Of a DNA stretch of 64,000 nt, positions 48,241 through 61,577 are shown one piece after another. This stretch comes from Apiotrichum sp. Y4204. Lineage: Eukaryota > Basidiomycota > Tremellomycetes > Trichosporonales > Trichosporonaceae. A program made the position numbers and the translations under genes. Below the pieces are notes generated by a model. That model made no database searches. It saw only the letters and a list, made by a program, of their open reading frames with translations, and was not told the origin of the DNA. Numbering within the stretch: the first letter of the stretch is position 1; every line of letters starts with the position of its first letter. The stretch is from contig JAMYHL010000005.1 of the NCBI GenBank assembly GCA_025531455.1, positions 1 to 64,000 of the forward strand, written 5' to 3'.

Positions 48241-49370
48241 TTAGCGGGAGGCGGAAGCCATCGCCTTCTGCATGGCACGCTTGATACCCAGGCTGGCGCG
48301 CTTGATCTGGTCGGTGGTGGCGTCCTCGTTCTCAAGGGTCTCGAGGGCCTTGGCAATCTCGGCCTCGACGGCGGCCTTGGCTCCACGCTTGATCTTGGCG
48401 CCGAGCTCGGGCGACGAGATCTGCTGCTCGCAGGTGTGGAGGTACGACTCGAGGTCGGACTTGGCCTCGTGGCGGGCGGAGAAGTCCTTGTCGGCGTTGC
48501 GGTACTGCTCGGCGTCCTTGATCATAGCCTGGATCTCGTCGGACGAGAGACGGCCGACCGAGTTCTGGATGGAGATCTGAGCCTTGCGGCCCGAGGCGCG
48601 GTCCTGAGCGGTGACCTTGAGGAGACCGTTGGCGTCAACCTCGAAGGTGCAGACAAGCTCAGCCTGGCCACGGGGCATCGGCGGGATGCCCGAGAGCTCG
48701 AACTCGCCAAGAAGACGGTTGTCCTTGCACTGAGTGCGCTCACCCTCGTAAACGGGGAAGGTGACCTGAGTCTGGTTGTCCTCAACGGTGGTGAAGACAC
48801 GCGACTTGTTGGCGGGGATGGGGGTGTTGCGGGGGAGAACGACACCGAAGATGTCGCCCTGCATGGCAACACCGAGGGAAAGGGGAGCAACGTCGAGGAG
48901 GAGGAGGTCGGCGGTCTTGTCCGAGGTCTGGCCGGTAAGGACGGCACCCTGGACGGCGGCACCGTAAGCAACAGCCTCGTCGGGGTTGATCGACTTGTTG
49001 AGCTGGCGGCCACCGAAGAACTCGGAGACAAGGGACTGGATCTTGGGGATACGGGTAGAGCCACCAACAAGGACGATGTCGTCAACCTTGGCGGGCTGGA
49101 ACTTGGCGTCCTTGAGGACCTTGTCGACGGGGTCGATGGTCGACTTGAAGGCGGCGGCGTTGATCTCCTCGAAACGGGCACGGGTGATGTTGGAGGAGAA
49201 GTCGACACCCTGGTAGAGCGAGTCGACCTCAACGGTGGTCTGGGTAACCGACGAGAGAGTGCGCTTGGCACGCTCACAGGCGGAACGGAGACGGCGGAGA
49301 GCACGGGCGTCGTCCGAGATGTCGAGCTTGTTCTTGCGCTTGAACTCGGTCTTGAAGTGCTCAAGGAGGG

Positions 49371-49407
<37 letters not shown>

Positions 49408-49456
49408 GGCAGTGGCCTTGACGGCGAAGACACCACCAGTGATCGAGAGGAGCGAG

Positions 49457-49488
<32 letters not shown>

Positions 49489-50374
49489 GAGGACGTTCTT
49501 CTCCTCCTTCGACTTCTGGTCGAGACCGTAGGCAATGGCGGCAGCGGTGGGCTCGTTGATGATACGGAGGACCTCGAGGCCGGCAATGGCACCAGCGTCC
49601 TTGGTAGCGAGACGCTGCGAGTCGTTGAAGTAGGCGGGGACGCTGAAACGTCAGTTTTGCTCGCACAACATAAAACCTACGTGACGACGGCCTTCTTAAC
49701 CTCCTTGCCGATCTTGGCCTCGGCAATCTCCTTCATCTTGGTGAGGACCATGGCCGAGATCTCCTGGGGCGAGAAGGTCTTCTTGTCACCAAGGTAGTCG
49801 ACCTCAATGTAGGGCGAGCCGTCCTTGTCAACGACGGTGAAGGGCCAGTGGGTCATGTCCTTCTTGACGTCGGGGTCGTCGAAACGACGGCCGATAAGAC
49901 GCTTGGCGTCGAAGACGGTGTTCTTGGGGTTCATGGCCGACTGGTTCTTGGCGGCTGAAAGCGATTAGGGGCTGGAAAAAAACTTTTTTTTCGTCGGCTG
50001 CCTGCCACGCTCCGGAGAGTACATGGCAGATAGGCCTCGCTACTCACCGTCACCAATGAGACGCTCGCCCTCAGTGAAGGCAACGTACGAGGGGGTGGTA
50101 CGGTTACCCTGGTCTTTGGAGGTCAGCAGTGTTCATCGCGATGCAGAATGTAAAATTTACCGTTGGCGATGATCTGGGCGGGGTCAGCTCTGGTCTCTTC
50201 TTACACGGCCAGGGCAGCGGGACAACTCACCTCAACACGGTCGTTCGCCCAGACACCAACACACGAGTAGGTGGTGCCGAGGTCTGGAGTGTCAGCGACG
50301 GACCTTGACGCGGTCGCGATCTGCAATGACTTACCGATGCCGATGGCACCCTCGTAAACGTCCTCAGCCGACAT
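48241..50374 (-). CDS. SSB1: ribosome-associated Hsp70, SSB type
   Basis: Six exons: 50374-50335, 50283-50231, 50173-50161, 50113-50048, 49954-49681 and 49642-48241; 615 aa against 613 in yeast Ssb1. The start [20 protein letters not shown] carries the phosphate-1 loop. Other Hsp70 landmarks: [73 protein letters not shown], and substrate domain [20 protein letters not shown]. The [20 protein letters not shown] start and the absence of an EEVD C-terminus (it ends in ASASR) separate SSB from SSA types. It binds nascent chains at the ribosome with the RAC co-chaperone. Five introns crowd the first 730 bp of the gene; exon 3 is only 13 nt. Confidence 0.96.
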
Positions 50375-51341
50375 TGTGAGATGAAGTTTTTTTTTTAAAG
50401 AAGGGGGGAGGGTGAGGGTGGCTGCGAGGGGGTTAGCTGATGATCGTTGGCGAGTGAGATGTCGGTGATGGCGACGAGCGACGACTTTGTAGTAGCTGGT
50501 GTTGCCTGTATGAACTGACCTGATAAATCTGCCGTTTTTAGGATGAGGAGAGAGAAGCCAAAGAGCGAGCACTTGGGAGCATCAAAAGTCTTCACAAAGG
50601 TGGGGGCAGCCTGGGGGAAGGTGCAGCCAGGCAGGCAGCACCCAGGCAAGGAACACTCCGCCAGCCAGCCAGAGTTGCTATCGACCACTCCGCGCGTGTG
50701 CAGGCGGGTACACACACGCCCTTCTCCTCCTCCTACTTGCTCCGCTCTTCCCCCAGCCGGCGCTACATAGCGCTACGCAGCAGCAATGCATGTCCCTCTG
50801 CTCCTACGCATGCATGCATATCCATAATCGTTCTCTGCAATCTAATCCTCTGCTCCTCTGCTCTCTTTCTCCCAGTTCCCTACCAGAGGAAAAAAAATCC
50901 ACTTTTTTTTTTGCAGATACCTCCCTGTCTCTCTCTCTCTCTCTCTCTCGCCTCTCCGCCATACATGCAGGGAAAAAAAGTTGGAAGGGTCACCGTAGAC
51001 TTATTCCCGCGGCGTTATAGAAGTGTGGCATATGAGACATGGGGTCTCCAGATGGTGAAAAAATTTATCTATGGTGGTGATATTTGAGATCCATCTGTAC
51101 GGCATCCAAGGCGCGGCGCGCGTCGAAGTCGCGAAGTCGGAGCAGCGCATCAGCGTGGCGGCCGCGCGTGTGAACCCCCTCGGAATCGGAGCACGTACGG
51201 AGCACGGAGAACGCCATGCCGCACATGCGCCCGCCCGCGTGGGGCACCAAGGGTGGCCTGCCAGCTGCCAGTGGCTTTAGCCAGTCCTTGCGCTTATCAG
51301 GTAGGCAGCTACTCTCGATCATTCAACCGTCACAACTGTTG
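50375..51341. other. intergenic region upstream of SSB1
   Basis: About 970 bp. On the minus strand it begins with a C/T-rich leader directly before the SSB1 start, including a run of T complementary to 50385-50400. A CT microsatellite lies at 50928-50949. No coding potential. Confidence 0.6.
50928..50949. repeat. microsatellite (CT)11
   Basis: Eleven CT units on the plus strand, in the intergenic region upstream of SSB1. Confidence 0.92.
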
Positions 51342-53873
51342 TTATCGCTTCTTCCTGGACCAGTTTTTCTTCGTTCCGCGCTTCCGGGATGGGCCGGGTG
51401 GTCGTCCTCGCCCTCGCTTCTCTCCCGGAGCCAATGCCTTGGGTGCTGCTCGTTGACCCGGTGGCGGGGGGGTGGGTTTCGACAGTCCGGTTACCCCAGT
51501 CCAGTTGAGCTCTAGGTCGCGCAGAAGTGACATGTTAGCCTCGATGTTGGCGAGTCGCTGGCGCTCGTACTCTTCGGCTGAAAAGTCAGTTTGGTTCTGA
51601 AGCGATGCTAAAGCGATGTAACGGTGACTCACCCTCCTCATCCAACTCGGAATCAGCGTCGCTGGGGATGTCTGATTCTTCTGATTCGTCTGCTTCGTCT
51701 GATTCCGCCAGATCCTGGTCCTCAGGCTCTGTTTCCACAGGCTCCTCATCCTCAAGAACGGGAGGCTCGGGCTCAGCGGCAGGTAGCTCAGCCCCCTCCA
51801 TGTCCACCTCCATCTCCAGCTCCCTGGACGTGGTGGAGAGTGGAGACACGTCGGCGGACAGGAGCGTTGCCACAGATGGTCGTGCTGGTGTTTCTGTCTG
51901 CGAGGCTGGCAGGTCTGAATCGGGTGCCAATGATACCTCCTCTGATGCCATATATATCTCGCCCTCTGGCGATAAGAACTCGTCGTCCGTTGGCATAACT
52001 ACACCGGGGTCTGGCATGGCGAACTCCGGTCCCATTGTATCCTCCGAGGACACGGGTACGTCCACCTCAGGAGCGGCTGTCGAGCGGTCTTCCCCTGCCC
52101 TCGTCTTGGCCTTCTTCGTGCGGGGCCGCTTCTCCTTTGGCGGCTTCGGCACCTTGACCTTCTTCACCTTTGGTGGTTTCGGCTCCTTGACCTTCTTCAC
52201 CTTCGGCTCCCTTTCCTCTCGGGCCCTCCGTCCCTTCTTCTTTCTCCGCACCTTCTCCGGCGCCTTCGGCTCCTCAACCGGCGGCGCGGGATCGCGCATC
52301 CACCCTCTGTCCGTCATGAGCGGGAGGAGTAGGCCGGGTGTTTCGAGGGCGGCAATGATTGCCGAGAGGGGCGAGAGGAACGTCGGTGAAGATGTGGGCG
52401 GCTGTGATGGTGAGGAGGGTGTGGCTTCGATGGAGGGTGCAGCGGGGGGTTCGGCTGAGCGTGAGGCAGACGGTGTGGCAGACGGTGTGGCAGACGGTGT
52501 GGCAGGCGGTGTTGCCCAAGAGAGTGTCATGCCCGGCAGTATTGGCGAGGCGGGGGAGTCCCGTGACGCCTGCGGAGATGGCTCCGGGGCGGGCACAGCC
52601 TCAGCAGCTGTGTCTTCCATAGTGGACGTATCTCGAGCGATGGGACTCTCAACAGTGCGGGTCTCCAGAGAATAGGGTATGCCGTGGGCCACTGCCAGAG
52701 CAGGTGCCTCCGTCAGATCCCGGAAAACCTCGCTGACGATGCGGAGCTGCCGCGCCGACAACCGGTGGAGGTGGGTCACATTTATAGGCTCCGCAACCGA
52801 AACGTCGGGGATGTTCGCGTCAGCGGACTTGTAGGATGTGCGCCTGTTCTTCGGTGTGGAAAGGTACGCGTCCTTTGCATTCGTCGCGCCAGGGAAGGTG
52901 CGGCTGAACTCGCTTTGCTCGACCCATTGTTCGTGCACCTCGCCGTTCTGCGTCCAGCGCACGCGGAGAAGCAGGCGGCGTACGTTCGTACCGACACGAC
53001 GTTGTTCCACAACGGTGACGTTTTCTGGCGTCAGTATGAGAAGCTTGGGAGGAACCTACCCTTCTTCTCTGCGTCACGTTCCTCCTGCTCCTTACGGCGG
53101 GAAAAGTCGCGGCGGAAGCGCAGGATCGCCTGTGTCGCCTTGACGGAACCGAACTCCATCCGCAGCTCGTCCTCCACAGCCCACATCGGCTCGTACGCTG
53201 GCGACGGCACCTCGGGAACGTGCCCAAACTCGACAAGATACGCCGGCACCTCGGCGTCGCTCGTGTCCATGTCTACGATGGTGAAAGGCACGGCTGTCGT
53301 CAGTTTAAGTCGATCTCAGCACGCACCTTTACGTCCATATGCCTGCATGCTCGCCGACGCGTTTATCAGAAGAGTCGACTCCGGTTCCCAGCTGTCCTGC
53401 TCAGGCCGCAGGCCTTTCCAGCGCACGAGGTAATGGTGTTCCGCGGGGCCACCAGTGTCTGGCTCGCGTGTATACCGTGACTTCGCCAGGATGAGGTCGA
53501 CCCGCTTCGCTTCGCCGTCCGCCAGAGGCTCATCGTATTCGCTGTCCGCATCTGATGCGTCCGTGTCGGAATCCAATTGATCCTCAGACGAGGACGAGGA
53601 TGAGGACGACTCCTCGTCCGAGTCGAGTTCATCCTCGTCCGAGTATTCATCGGAGCCAGAGTCGCTGTCATCACTATCGTCGCTGTCATCACTATCGTCG
53701 CTGTCATCGGAGCTGTCGCTGTCGTCGCTGTCGTCCTCCGCGTCAAGCTTCCACCCCGCACGAAGGACCTTAGTCGGCGGCAAGTCGACATGCGGCAGTT
53801 CGACATACACGCCCGAGTCGCGACGCGACCGTTTCTGGCCGGAGCACGGGGTGCTAGCCACACGTTCGGACAT
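51342..53873 (-). CDS. chromodomain protein with acidic Ser/Asp repeat and C-terminal AT-hook
   Basis: Four exons: 53873-53327, 53293-53060, 53024-51633 and 51577-51342; 802 aa. The first true ATG gives MSERVASTPCSGQKRSRR. An acidic Ser/Asp tract follows (residues about 45-112), then a chromodomain at about 124-172: VDLILAKSRYTRE, HHYLVRWKGLRPEQDSWEPE, with the aromatic cage positions Tyr, Trp and Trp/Glu. A second region with chromo-like or shadow-like hints (PAYLVEFGHVPE, LLLRVRWTQNGEVHEQWVEQ) is next, then a Pro/Lys block of KVKEPKPPKVKKVKVPKPPK type, an acidic segment, EEYERQRLANIEANMSLLRD, and an AT-hook (KRGRGRPPG). The EYERxRLxNIxxN block resembles the segment seen in WDR76/Cmr1-like nuclear proteins. 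It probably reads methylated histone tails and binds DNA. I do not recognise an orthologue. Confidence 0.85.
53662..53708. repeat. 18-bp coding tandem repeat (Asp/Ser) in the chromodomain gene
   Basis: Two perfect 18-bp units plus a partial third (TCGCTGTCATCACTATCG on the plus strand), encoding Asp-Asp-Ser-Asp-Asp-Ser in the acidic tract. It is flanked by diverged Ser/Asp codon repeats. Confidence 0.9.
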
Positions 53874-54489
53874 GTGTCGAGATAGTGCAATGAGCGATGT
53901 AGAGAGATGAAAGGTAGACACGCGTTTGCGCGTTTATACTGTACAACCCCTCTTCCCTATGCCGTTGTGCACTGATCGCGTCTTGTGCACATTGAGAGTG
54001 AGACTTGCCCGAGTAAGAAGTGTGCAAGTCTGCAAGTCAGGAAGTCAGGACATTGCACCACAGGGTCAGGGGGAAAGACGCGTCGCGCAGGAGGACCATA
54101 AATTCGCACCGAGACAGGGGAAAGGAAAACAACTCGCGTGGTGCGCGTGGCGGCTTTCACAGCAGCCAAAGCGCCAAAGTAGCGTTTGCCACCATGCCAC
54201 AGACAGATGGAGCATCAGAAAGATATTACAGTGGATACCCCATTGCTGCTGCTTCCTGATAAGGTTTCTAATGCAGTAGCATGTGTCGTCACGGGTCACG
54301 GTCGCTGGTAGCACTGAGATATCAAAACCGCTGGCAGCATACGTCGTGACTTCACAGCAGACCACGATTAACTCGACAGCAGGCCTGCATCTCGAGGCCG
54401 ACTATAAACACAAGACAAGATCTAGTATGCGCCAGCACGCATGTAGCTCTGATAAGATATGCTTCTTTCTCCTCGACTATCGTACTAGC
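53874..54489. other. intergenic region between chromodomain gene and WAPL 3' end
   Basis: About 616 bp holding the promoter of the chromodomain gene and the WAPL 3' untranslated region. No coding exon or RNA gene seen. Confidence 0.6.
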
Positions 54490-57018
54490 TTAGGCCGTGC
54501 GCATCGCCCGCTCGAGGAAGGTGATCGCGCTATTGAGCTTTTCGTCGTCCTCGGGATCCGGCGTCTTGGCCTGCAGCGAGTCGTCGCCGTGCGTCGCCTC
54601 CTTGATGAGGTCGTGGATCTTGTGGTGCGCACTAACGCGGAAACTGCGCAGCTCGCGGACAACGGTAAGCAAGTCTGAGAGCTTCGCCCGCCAGTTCTTG
54701 CCTGGGAGCGACGGCTCAATCAGCGCACGCGACCCCGCTCGCTCCAGCAGAGACGTGACAAGGAACGCGAGGTAGCCATGCAGGTAGCCCTTGAGCACCT
54801 CGTCGGTGTGCGCGCCAAACTCGGCGTACAGTCGTGCCAGTGTAGTGGCAAACTTGTCCCCGCCGCAATTACACGTGAGCGCGCACCCGCGCTTGCCGCA
54901 CGATCCGCCACCTGCCGTCAGCAAAGCAAAGAGGAAACGGTGTAACGTACCAGAAGAAGCGACGGCGGACGCCGCGGAAGCGTCTGCGCAGATTACGGAG
55001 CCGAGCACGGCCAGGACGTAGGACAAAATGTCGTCGGCGCTCTCGGAAGGTTCTAGGCTGGCGGCGGCGGTGTCCGCGTTGCCGTCCGAGGGTGCCTTGG
55101 CGAGCGTCGTTATCCGTTCGCGCTCAAGCAGGATCCGGCTAAGCGCCGTGATGAAGCCCGGTTGCCGATGTGCCGTAACCAGTACGTTCTGGAGGCTTGA
55201 TAGCGACACCAACGGCGAGAGAAGCTTCAACGCCTGGACAGTACATCGAGCAGCTGACTTGTCAGGTACGTCTCGGTCAGCTCGCTCACCATGCCGCTGG
55301 AGATCCGCATCCCCATCCTCATCAAGCGCGGCTAGTGACATGACGACTGCGGCCGACATCACATCCTGGATGTGCCGGTGTTCGATTTCTGCGATCCGTT
55401 CTCGTTCGTCCGCCGAACATGTGACAATGGTGGACAGGACCTCCAGACACTCCTCGACATGGCCGATATCCACATCGCTGTCCTTTGGTATCAAATCCTG
55501 TGTGGTCAGCTTGCGTTGGCATATTCTCAGCTTACCAGTCCTTTGGAGTGTAGTTCCAGCCGATCGGAGATGGGTCGAATTTCGGTCGCCAATTCGCTGA
55601 GGACATTGCTCGCGATACGCCGGTGCGTCATCAGCCCCTCAACGGCGGGCCACATTTGCTCGTTGCACATGCGGGACAGGAGTCGAGAAGCCACACCTCG
55701 GGTGGTCTTGTGGTGATTCTCATCGGTGCTTCCACCCGGCAGCTTGGCAGCGATGGCCCGTAACCGCTGGACCTGCCCGTCAGTATAGTTGGGAGCACCG
55801 CAAACTCACAGTGTTCGTGACCTTGCCCTTGTACGCCAAATCTAATGGGCCATTCCGAGTCGACAGGCCTTTGAGAATAGTACTCATAACCTTGTCAGCG
55901 TCGCAACGCAGGACCGTTATCAGGCCCTTGCCTGATGAAAGTAAGGCAAAGAAGAGGATCAAAACTGTGTCCATGACTTCGTCGTTACCGCTCGCGCCGC
56001 AGAGCGTCTCAAACACGCGCTCCGTTTCGCCGTGGATGTCCATCTTGGCCACCCATCCGTCTTCCTGCATGTTGCGCAGAATATCGATCGACGAGTTGCG
56101 TTTCAGAGCCGCGCTTGCCGCCTCGGTAATGCCTCCGAGGAGATACGTGATCTCGTCCGCGAACCGCTTGCTCTCGCCTTTGGAGCGCATATCCGAGATG
56201 GGCTCGGGGGCACGCGCAAGTAACAGATCCATGAGGTTGCCGCTTCCACCTTCGCCCTCGTCGTTGTCCACTTCGTATCGTTTCCGAAGCTCGGCGTAGC
56301 TCTCCTGAGGCGCGGCGTCCAGGCTCATCTCAGTGCCAAGGAACGTCCTATTGCGCCCATATGTCCGCTTCGCGCGGCCTCCACTCGGTGAGCCAGGCGC
56401 AATGGGTGCCATAAGCGATGGCAAAGGCGATCCCGCAGCATTATCGGACCCGTCAGTCTTCTGGGACGCCGCGCTCCCGGGCGTGATCGGCATTGACTGG
56501 GACGCCCGCAGCCTCTGGGGCGTTGATGGCGGCGTGACTTCTTTCGGAGTCATGGAAGTCGCCATGCTCTGCGCCTTGGAAAGCATCCTCCGGGGAGGTC
56601 GGGGGCGGCGCGTGCCACCAGCGCTGAGGTAGCTCGACGTGCTCTCCTGACTCTCGTTGTTACCTGCGCCAGGAGTGGATTCGCGCGAGAGCGAGAGCGC
56701 CGACAAGCGTGACGGCGTACCGTTGTTGACTGGTCGGGATGCCGGAGATGATGACGGCGGCTGAACGAGCAATCCAGGATTGGCGGTGGGGATTGATGGT
56801 GAGCCTTCGTTGCTCTTGTCAGAAGGAAATGTGCGCGCCCGCTTGGCGGAGCGGTCGGTACCGGGCGTGCCGTTGCGACTGGAGGATTGCTCCGCCTCTT
56901 CCGTCTCGGTGTCCGAGTCCGAGTCTACAACGCGCGGAGGCGGGCGCTTTCCATTAGACCGCCGGCCATAAGTGCGCTGCGGCGGACGCGACGCGGGGGT
57001 CATTTGGTGTGGGAACAT
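54490..57018 (-). CDS. WPL1: WAPL cohesin-release factor
   Basis: Four exons: 57018-55810, 55772-55536, 55497-54951 and 54911-54490; 804 aa. The first 240 residues are disordered, Ser/Pro/Arg-rich, and carry two copies of RTYGR (about residues 15 and 215). The linker SYAELRKRYEVDNDEGEG leads into the helical WAPL domain (FADEITYLLGGITEA, KGLSTRNGPLDLAYKGK, ARLYAEFGAHTDEVLKGYL, HGYLAFLVTSLLE), a HEAT-like repeat fold. WAPL with Pds5 opens the Smc3-Scc1 gate and unloads cohesin from chromatin. Metazoan WAPL uses a K/R-S/T-Y-S-R motif to bind Pds5; the RTYGR repeats may be its fungal counterpart. The third intron is 39 nt and in frame, so its retention would insert 13 hydrophobic residues. A Cys-rich patch (GSCGKRGCALTCNCGG) sits in the C-terminal half. 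Confidence 0.9.
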
Positions 57019-57938
57019 GCGGAAAGGAGGGGGGTTGGATGGATGGTAAGAGGTGTCGTTGGTGACAGTTTCCAGAGGCTTGTCGAGATCGTGATGCCTT
57101 ATCTGGCTAAGGCCCTTATAGAATGCGAGCGATAACAGTGAGAATGAAGGATGGGGAGATTGGGGAAATGAAGGATGAGATGAGGACGCAGTCGCTTGAA
57201 GTACAAGACTGGATTCGGGTCCACCAGGGCGCAGTTCTCGCTCAGGACAATGATAACAGCCCCGTCCTCGATAATTGTGTGTGTCGCGTGCCGTTTCTTA
57301 GTGTCGTAAGCTGGTGTCTGATTCTGAGAGAGACAGTTGGAAGAGTGATCTAGATGGAAACGACACAACAACAATGAAACCAAAAAACTAAGACTGGTGG
57401 TGTGTTGTTGTTGCAAAGACTCTGCAGAGCAGAGATCGAGGGTGCCTATCTGTCTGGCCGGTGGCGGTTGCCTCCGGATGGGGCTCCACAGCACGTGGTC
57501 CACCCTGGCAAGTGACCGACGTTGTGGCGTACTGGCGTACTGGTGGTAGCATCCTGTACATCGCGACTTTACTGCACTCGTTTTGCATCATTAGTTGTTT
57601 CTCATGCTTTGCATCGAGTTTGCCTTCTGAGCAGTGTGCATTCATCACTGAGATACAAGGTGTGCCCCGCTTCCTCACGGGTGCCCTAATGCACCGCCGG
57701 AGGCGAGTCCCAAACTAAGTATATCTTGATGAGCGGAGAAATGCTAATCATGCAGTGGTGAGCTTTTGAGTGAGGTGTGAAAGGGGGACAAGTGAGGGGG
57801 GGGGGGGGGGTATATGCTATGGACTATATTGCGCTTCCGAGCGCGTTACGCCGATCATCTAACTAGACCAGCAAACGGTCGGAACGCTAGGGTGAGCGAT
57901 GCGATAGAAGATACAAATCGGTGCGACAAGCAAGCGAC
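57019..57938. other. intergenic region between WAPL start and SSC1 3' end
   Basis: About 920 bp with the WAPL promoter and the SSC1 3' untranslated region. It contains a run of 15 G at 57796-57810. No coding potential. Confidence 0.6.
57796..57810. repeat. homopolymer run, (G)15
   Basis: Fifteen consecutive G on the plus strand, shortly downstream of the SSC1 stop codon (so C in the transcript). Confidence 0.95.
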
Positions 57939-60287
<2,349 letters not shown>

Positions 60288-61343
60288 GGTGGCGAGACCG
60301 CTTTTTTGTGGATGCGGGAGAATGGGGATGGGGAAAGGAGAGATGGAAAAGAAAGCAGGATGGTCGAGTAATAAGAGGGTGGGGGGAGTCGGCGGGGCAA
60401 CTCTTCTCGTGGCCTGGGTGCCGAGTGCGCGGAGCGGAGCAGAGCTTTGACGAAATTGCTCCGTCCATCTAGATTTTTTTGGTCCCGTTCTCACCCACCC
60501 AGCACCAGCCTTTTTTCCGGTCGACTTTTTTCCCCCTTTTTTTTGGTTTTCTAATTTCCATCTAGAATGTACCACACGGTGATCCACTACGGTGGACTCT
60601 CCAACCTCTCGCCACTTCCAGAGCAACCCTGAGCACCTGAGCACCTGAACGCTGGGATTACAATCAACCACAAGCCAACAGCGATTAGGCCTAATGACAA
60701 TGGCCCTGGATCTCCCCCTCTTCCGCCCGCCCGCGGGGCCGCGCTTGTGCATGCATGCTCAACAAGCTCCGCTCATGTAGGCAATATTGCTTTGTAGTGT
60801 GCTGCATGTGCTGCATGTACAACATGTGGCTGGAGGGAGTAACCGCCGCCTGGCCGATGGTTTCCCTTCTCAGATTCCCTAGCTGTTGGCCACAAAGCCG
60901 AAATGTTCCGTGCCGAGTCTTCGAGTCGCTTAAAAGCCGTCAAGCCGGCCGAGTCTCCGAGGCGATAGAGAAGCACGGAATTCGACAGAGAGAAGCATGG
61001 AATCGCCCCCTGGCGGCCCCTGTCGTCATCCGTTGAGTGACCTAGCGCCAACCACGGAGGCATTTGAGTTCAGATTTTGAGTCTGGTGCAACGCACGCGA
61101 GAGGCACGAGAGATCCACAAGGGGATGATCATCGGGATCTGCGCCTGCCATGAAACAGGCGAGAGCCAATAACGTTGCCGATCATGGAAACCAAGGCAAC
61201 CCGGGCCTGCTCGCAAAATGTCGCTCTCCGCTGACGGAGGATCCGAGGCAACATCCCAGCACACCGGGCAGGCGATCAATCTTGGCTCATCATCATCAAC
61301 CAACAACAAAAACGTCCTTGCTCCCCCACGGACTTTTTATACC
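60288..61343. other. intergenic region between SSC1 start and the small membrane-protein gene
   Basis: About 1.06 kb. T-rich runs occur at 60470-60550. No coding exon and no tRNA with intact A and B boxes was found. I saw no clear nGAAnnTTCn heat-shock element array, though isolated GAA/TTC words exist. Confidence 0.55.
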
Positions 61344-61577
61344 ATGGCGCCCCTCCTCCTTACACACTTCCGCGCGCGGCAGCGCTCGGTCCTCACCTCG
61401 CTCTTCGCCGCGACATTCCTCGGCGCCGTCGTCGTGGTCGCCTTTCCGTGTCCCGCCCGCCCAGCGGAGGGCGCGCGTCTCGAGGCTTCCCCGGCTGCGG
61501 GCGAGCGCTCGCCCGCGCAGAAGGAGGTCATTGTCATGATGAACCAACGCGGGCGTCGGCGGTTCATGGAGGAATAG
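61344..61577 (+). CDS. small single-pass membrane protein, 77 aa, unknown
   Basis: An ATG in good context (ataccATGG) opens MAPLLLTHFRARQRSVLTSL, a basic start followed by one hydrophobic helix (LFAATFLGAVVVVAFPC). A hydrophilic Ala/Glu/Pro-rich stretch then ends in VIVMMNQRGRRRFMEE. The basic start plus one helix suits a small mitochondrial inner-membrane or assembly-factor protein, but no family is recognised. An upstream in-frame ATG at 61218 would add 42 unremarkable residues. Directly after the stop codon a convincing intron (GTGCGT at 61580, CTAAT and CGCAG at about 61615-61626) suggests a spliced 3' untranslated region, which supports transcription. Could still be a chance frame. Confidence 0.55.
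   Translation: MAPLLLTHFRARQRSVLTSLFAATFLGAVVVVAFPCPARPAEGARLEASPAAGERSPAQKEVIVMMNQRGRRRFMEE

Noticed and set aside
48205..49797. Long plus-strand open frame (530 codons) opposite SSB1, and a similar one (312 codons) at 58776-59714 opposite SSC1
   Set aside because: Antisense frames of this kind arise from strong codon bias in Hsp70 genes. The residues mirror the sense protein (Leu/Val/Gly/Asp-rich) and no start context or motif supports expression.
53874..53921. Upstream extension of the chromodomain protein (STFHLSTSLIALSRH)
   Set aside because: It would need a GTG start. The first ATG in frame is at 53873 with a reasonable context.
61060..61150. Possible tRNA-Leu/Ser fragment (GAGTTCAGATTTTGAGTC)
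   Set aside because: Lacks both the A box and the T-loop GGTTCRA motif, and no acceptor stem can be drawn.
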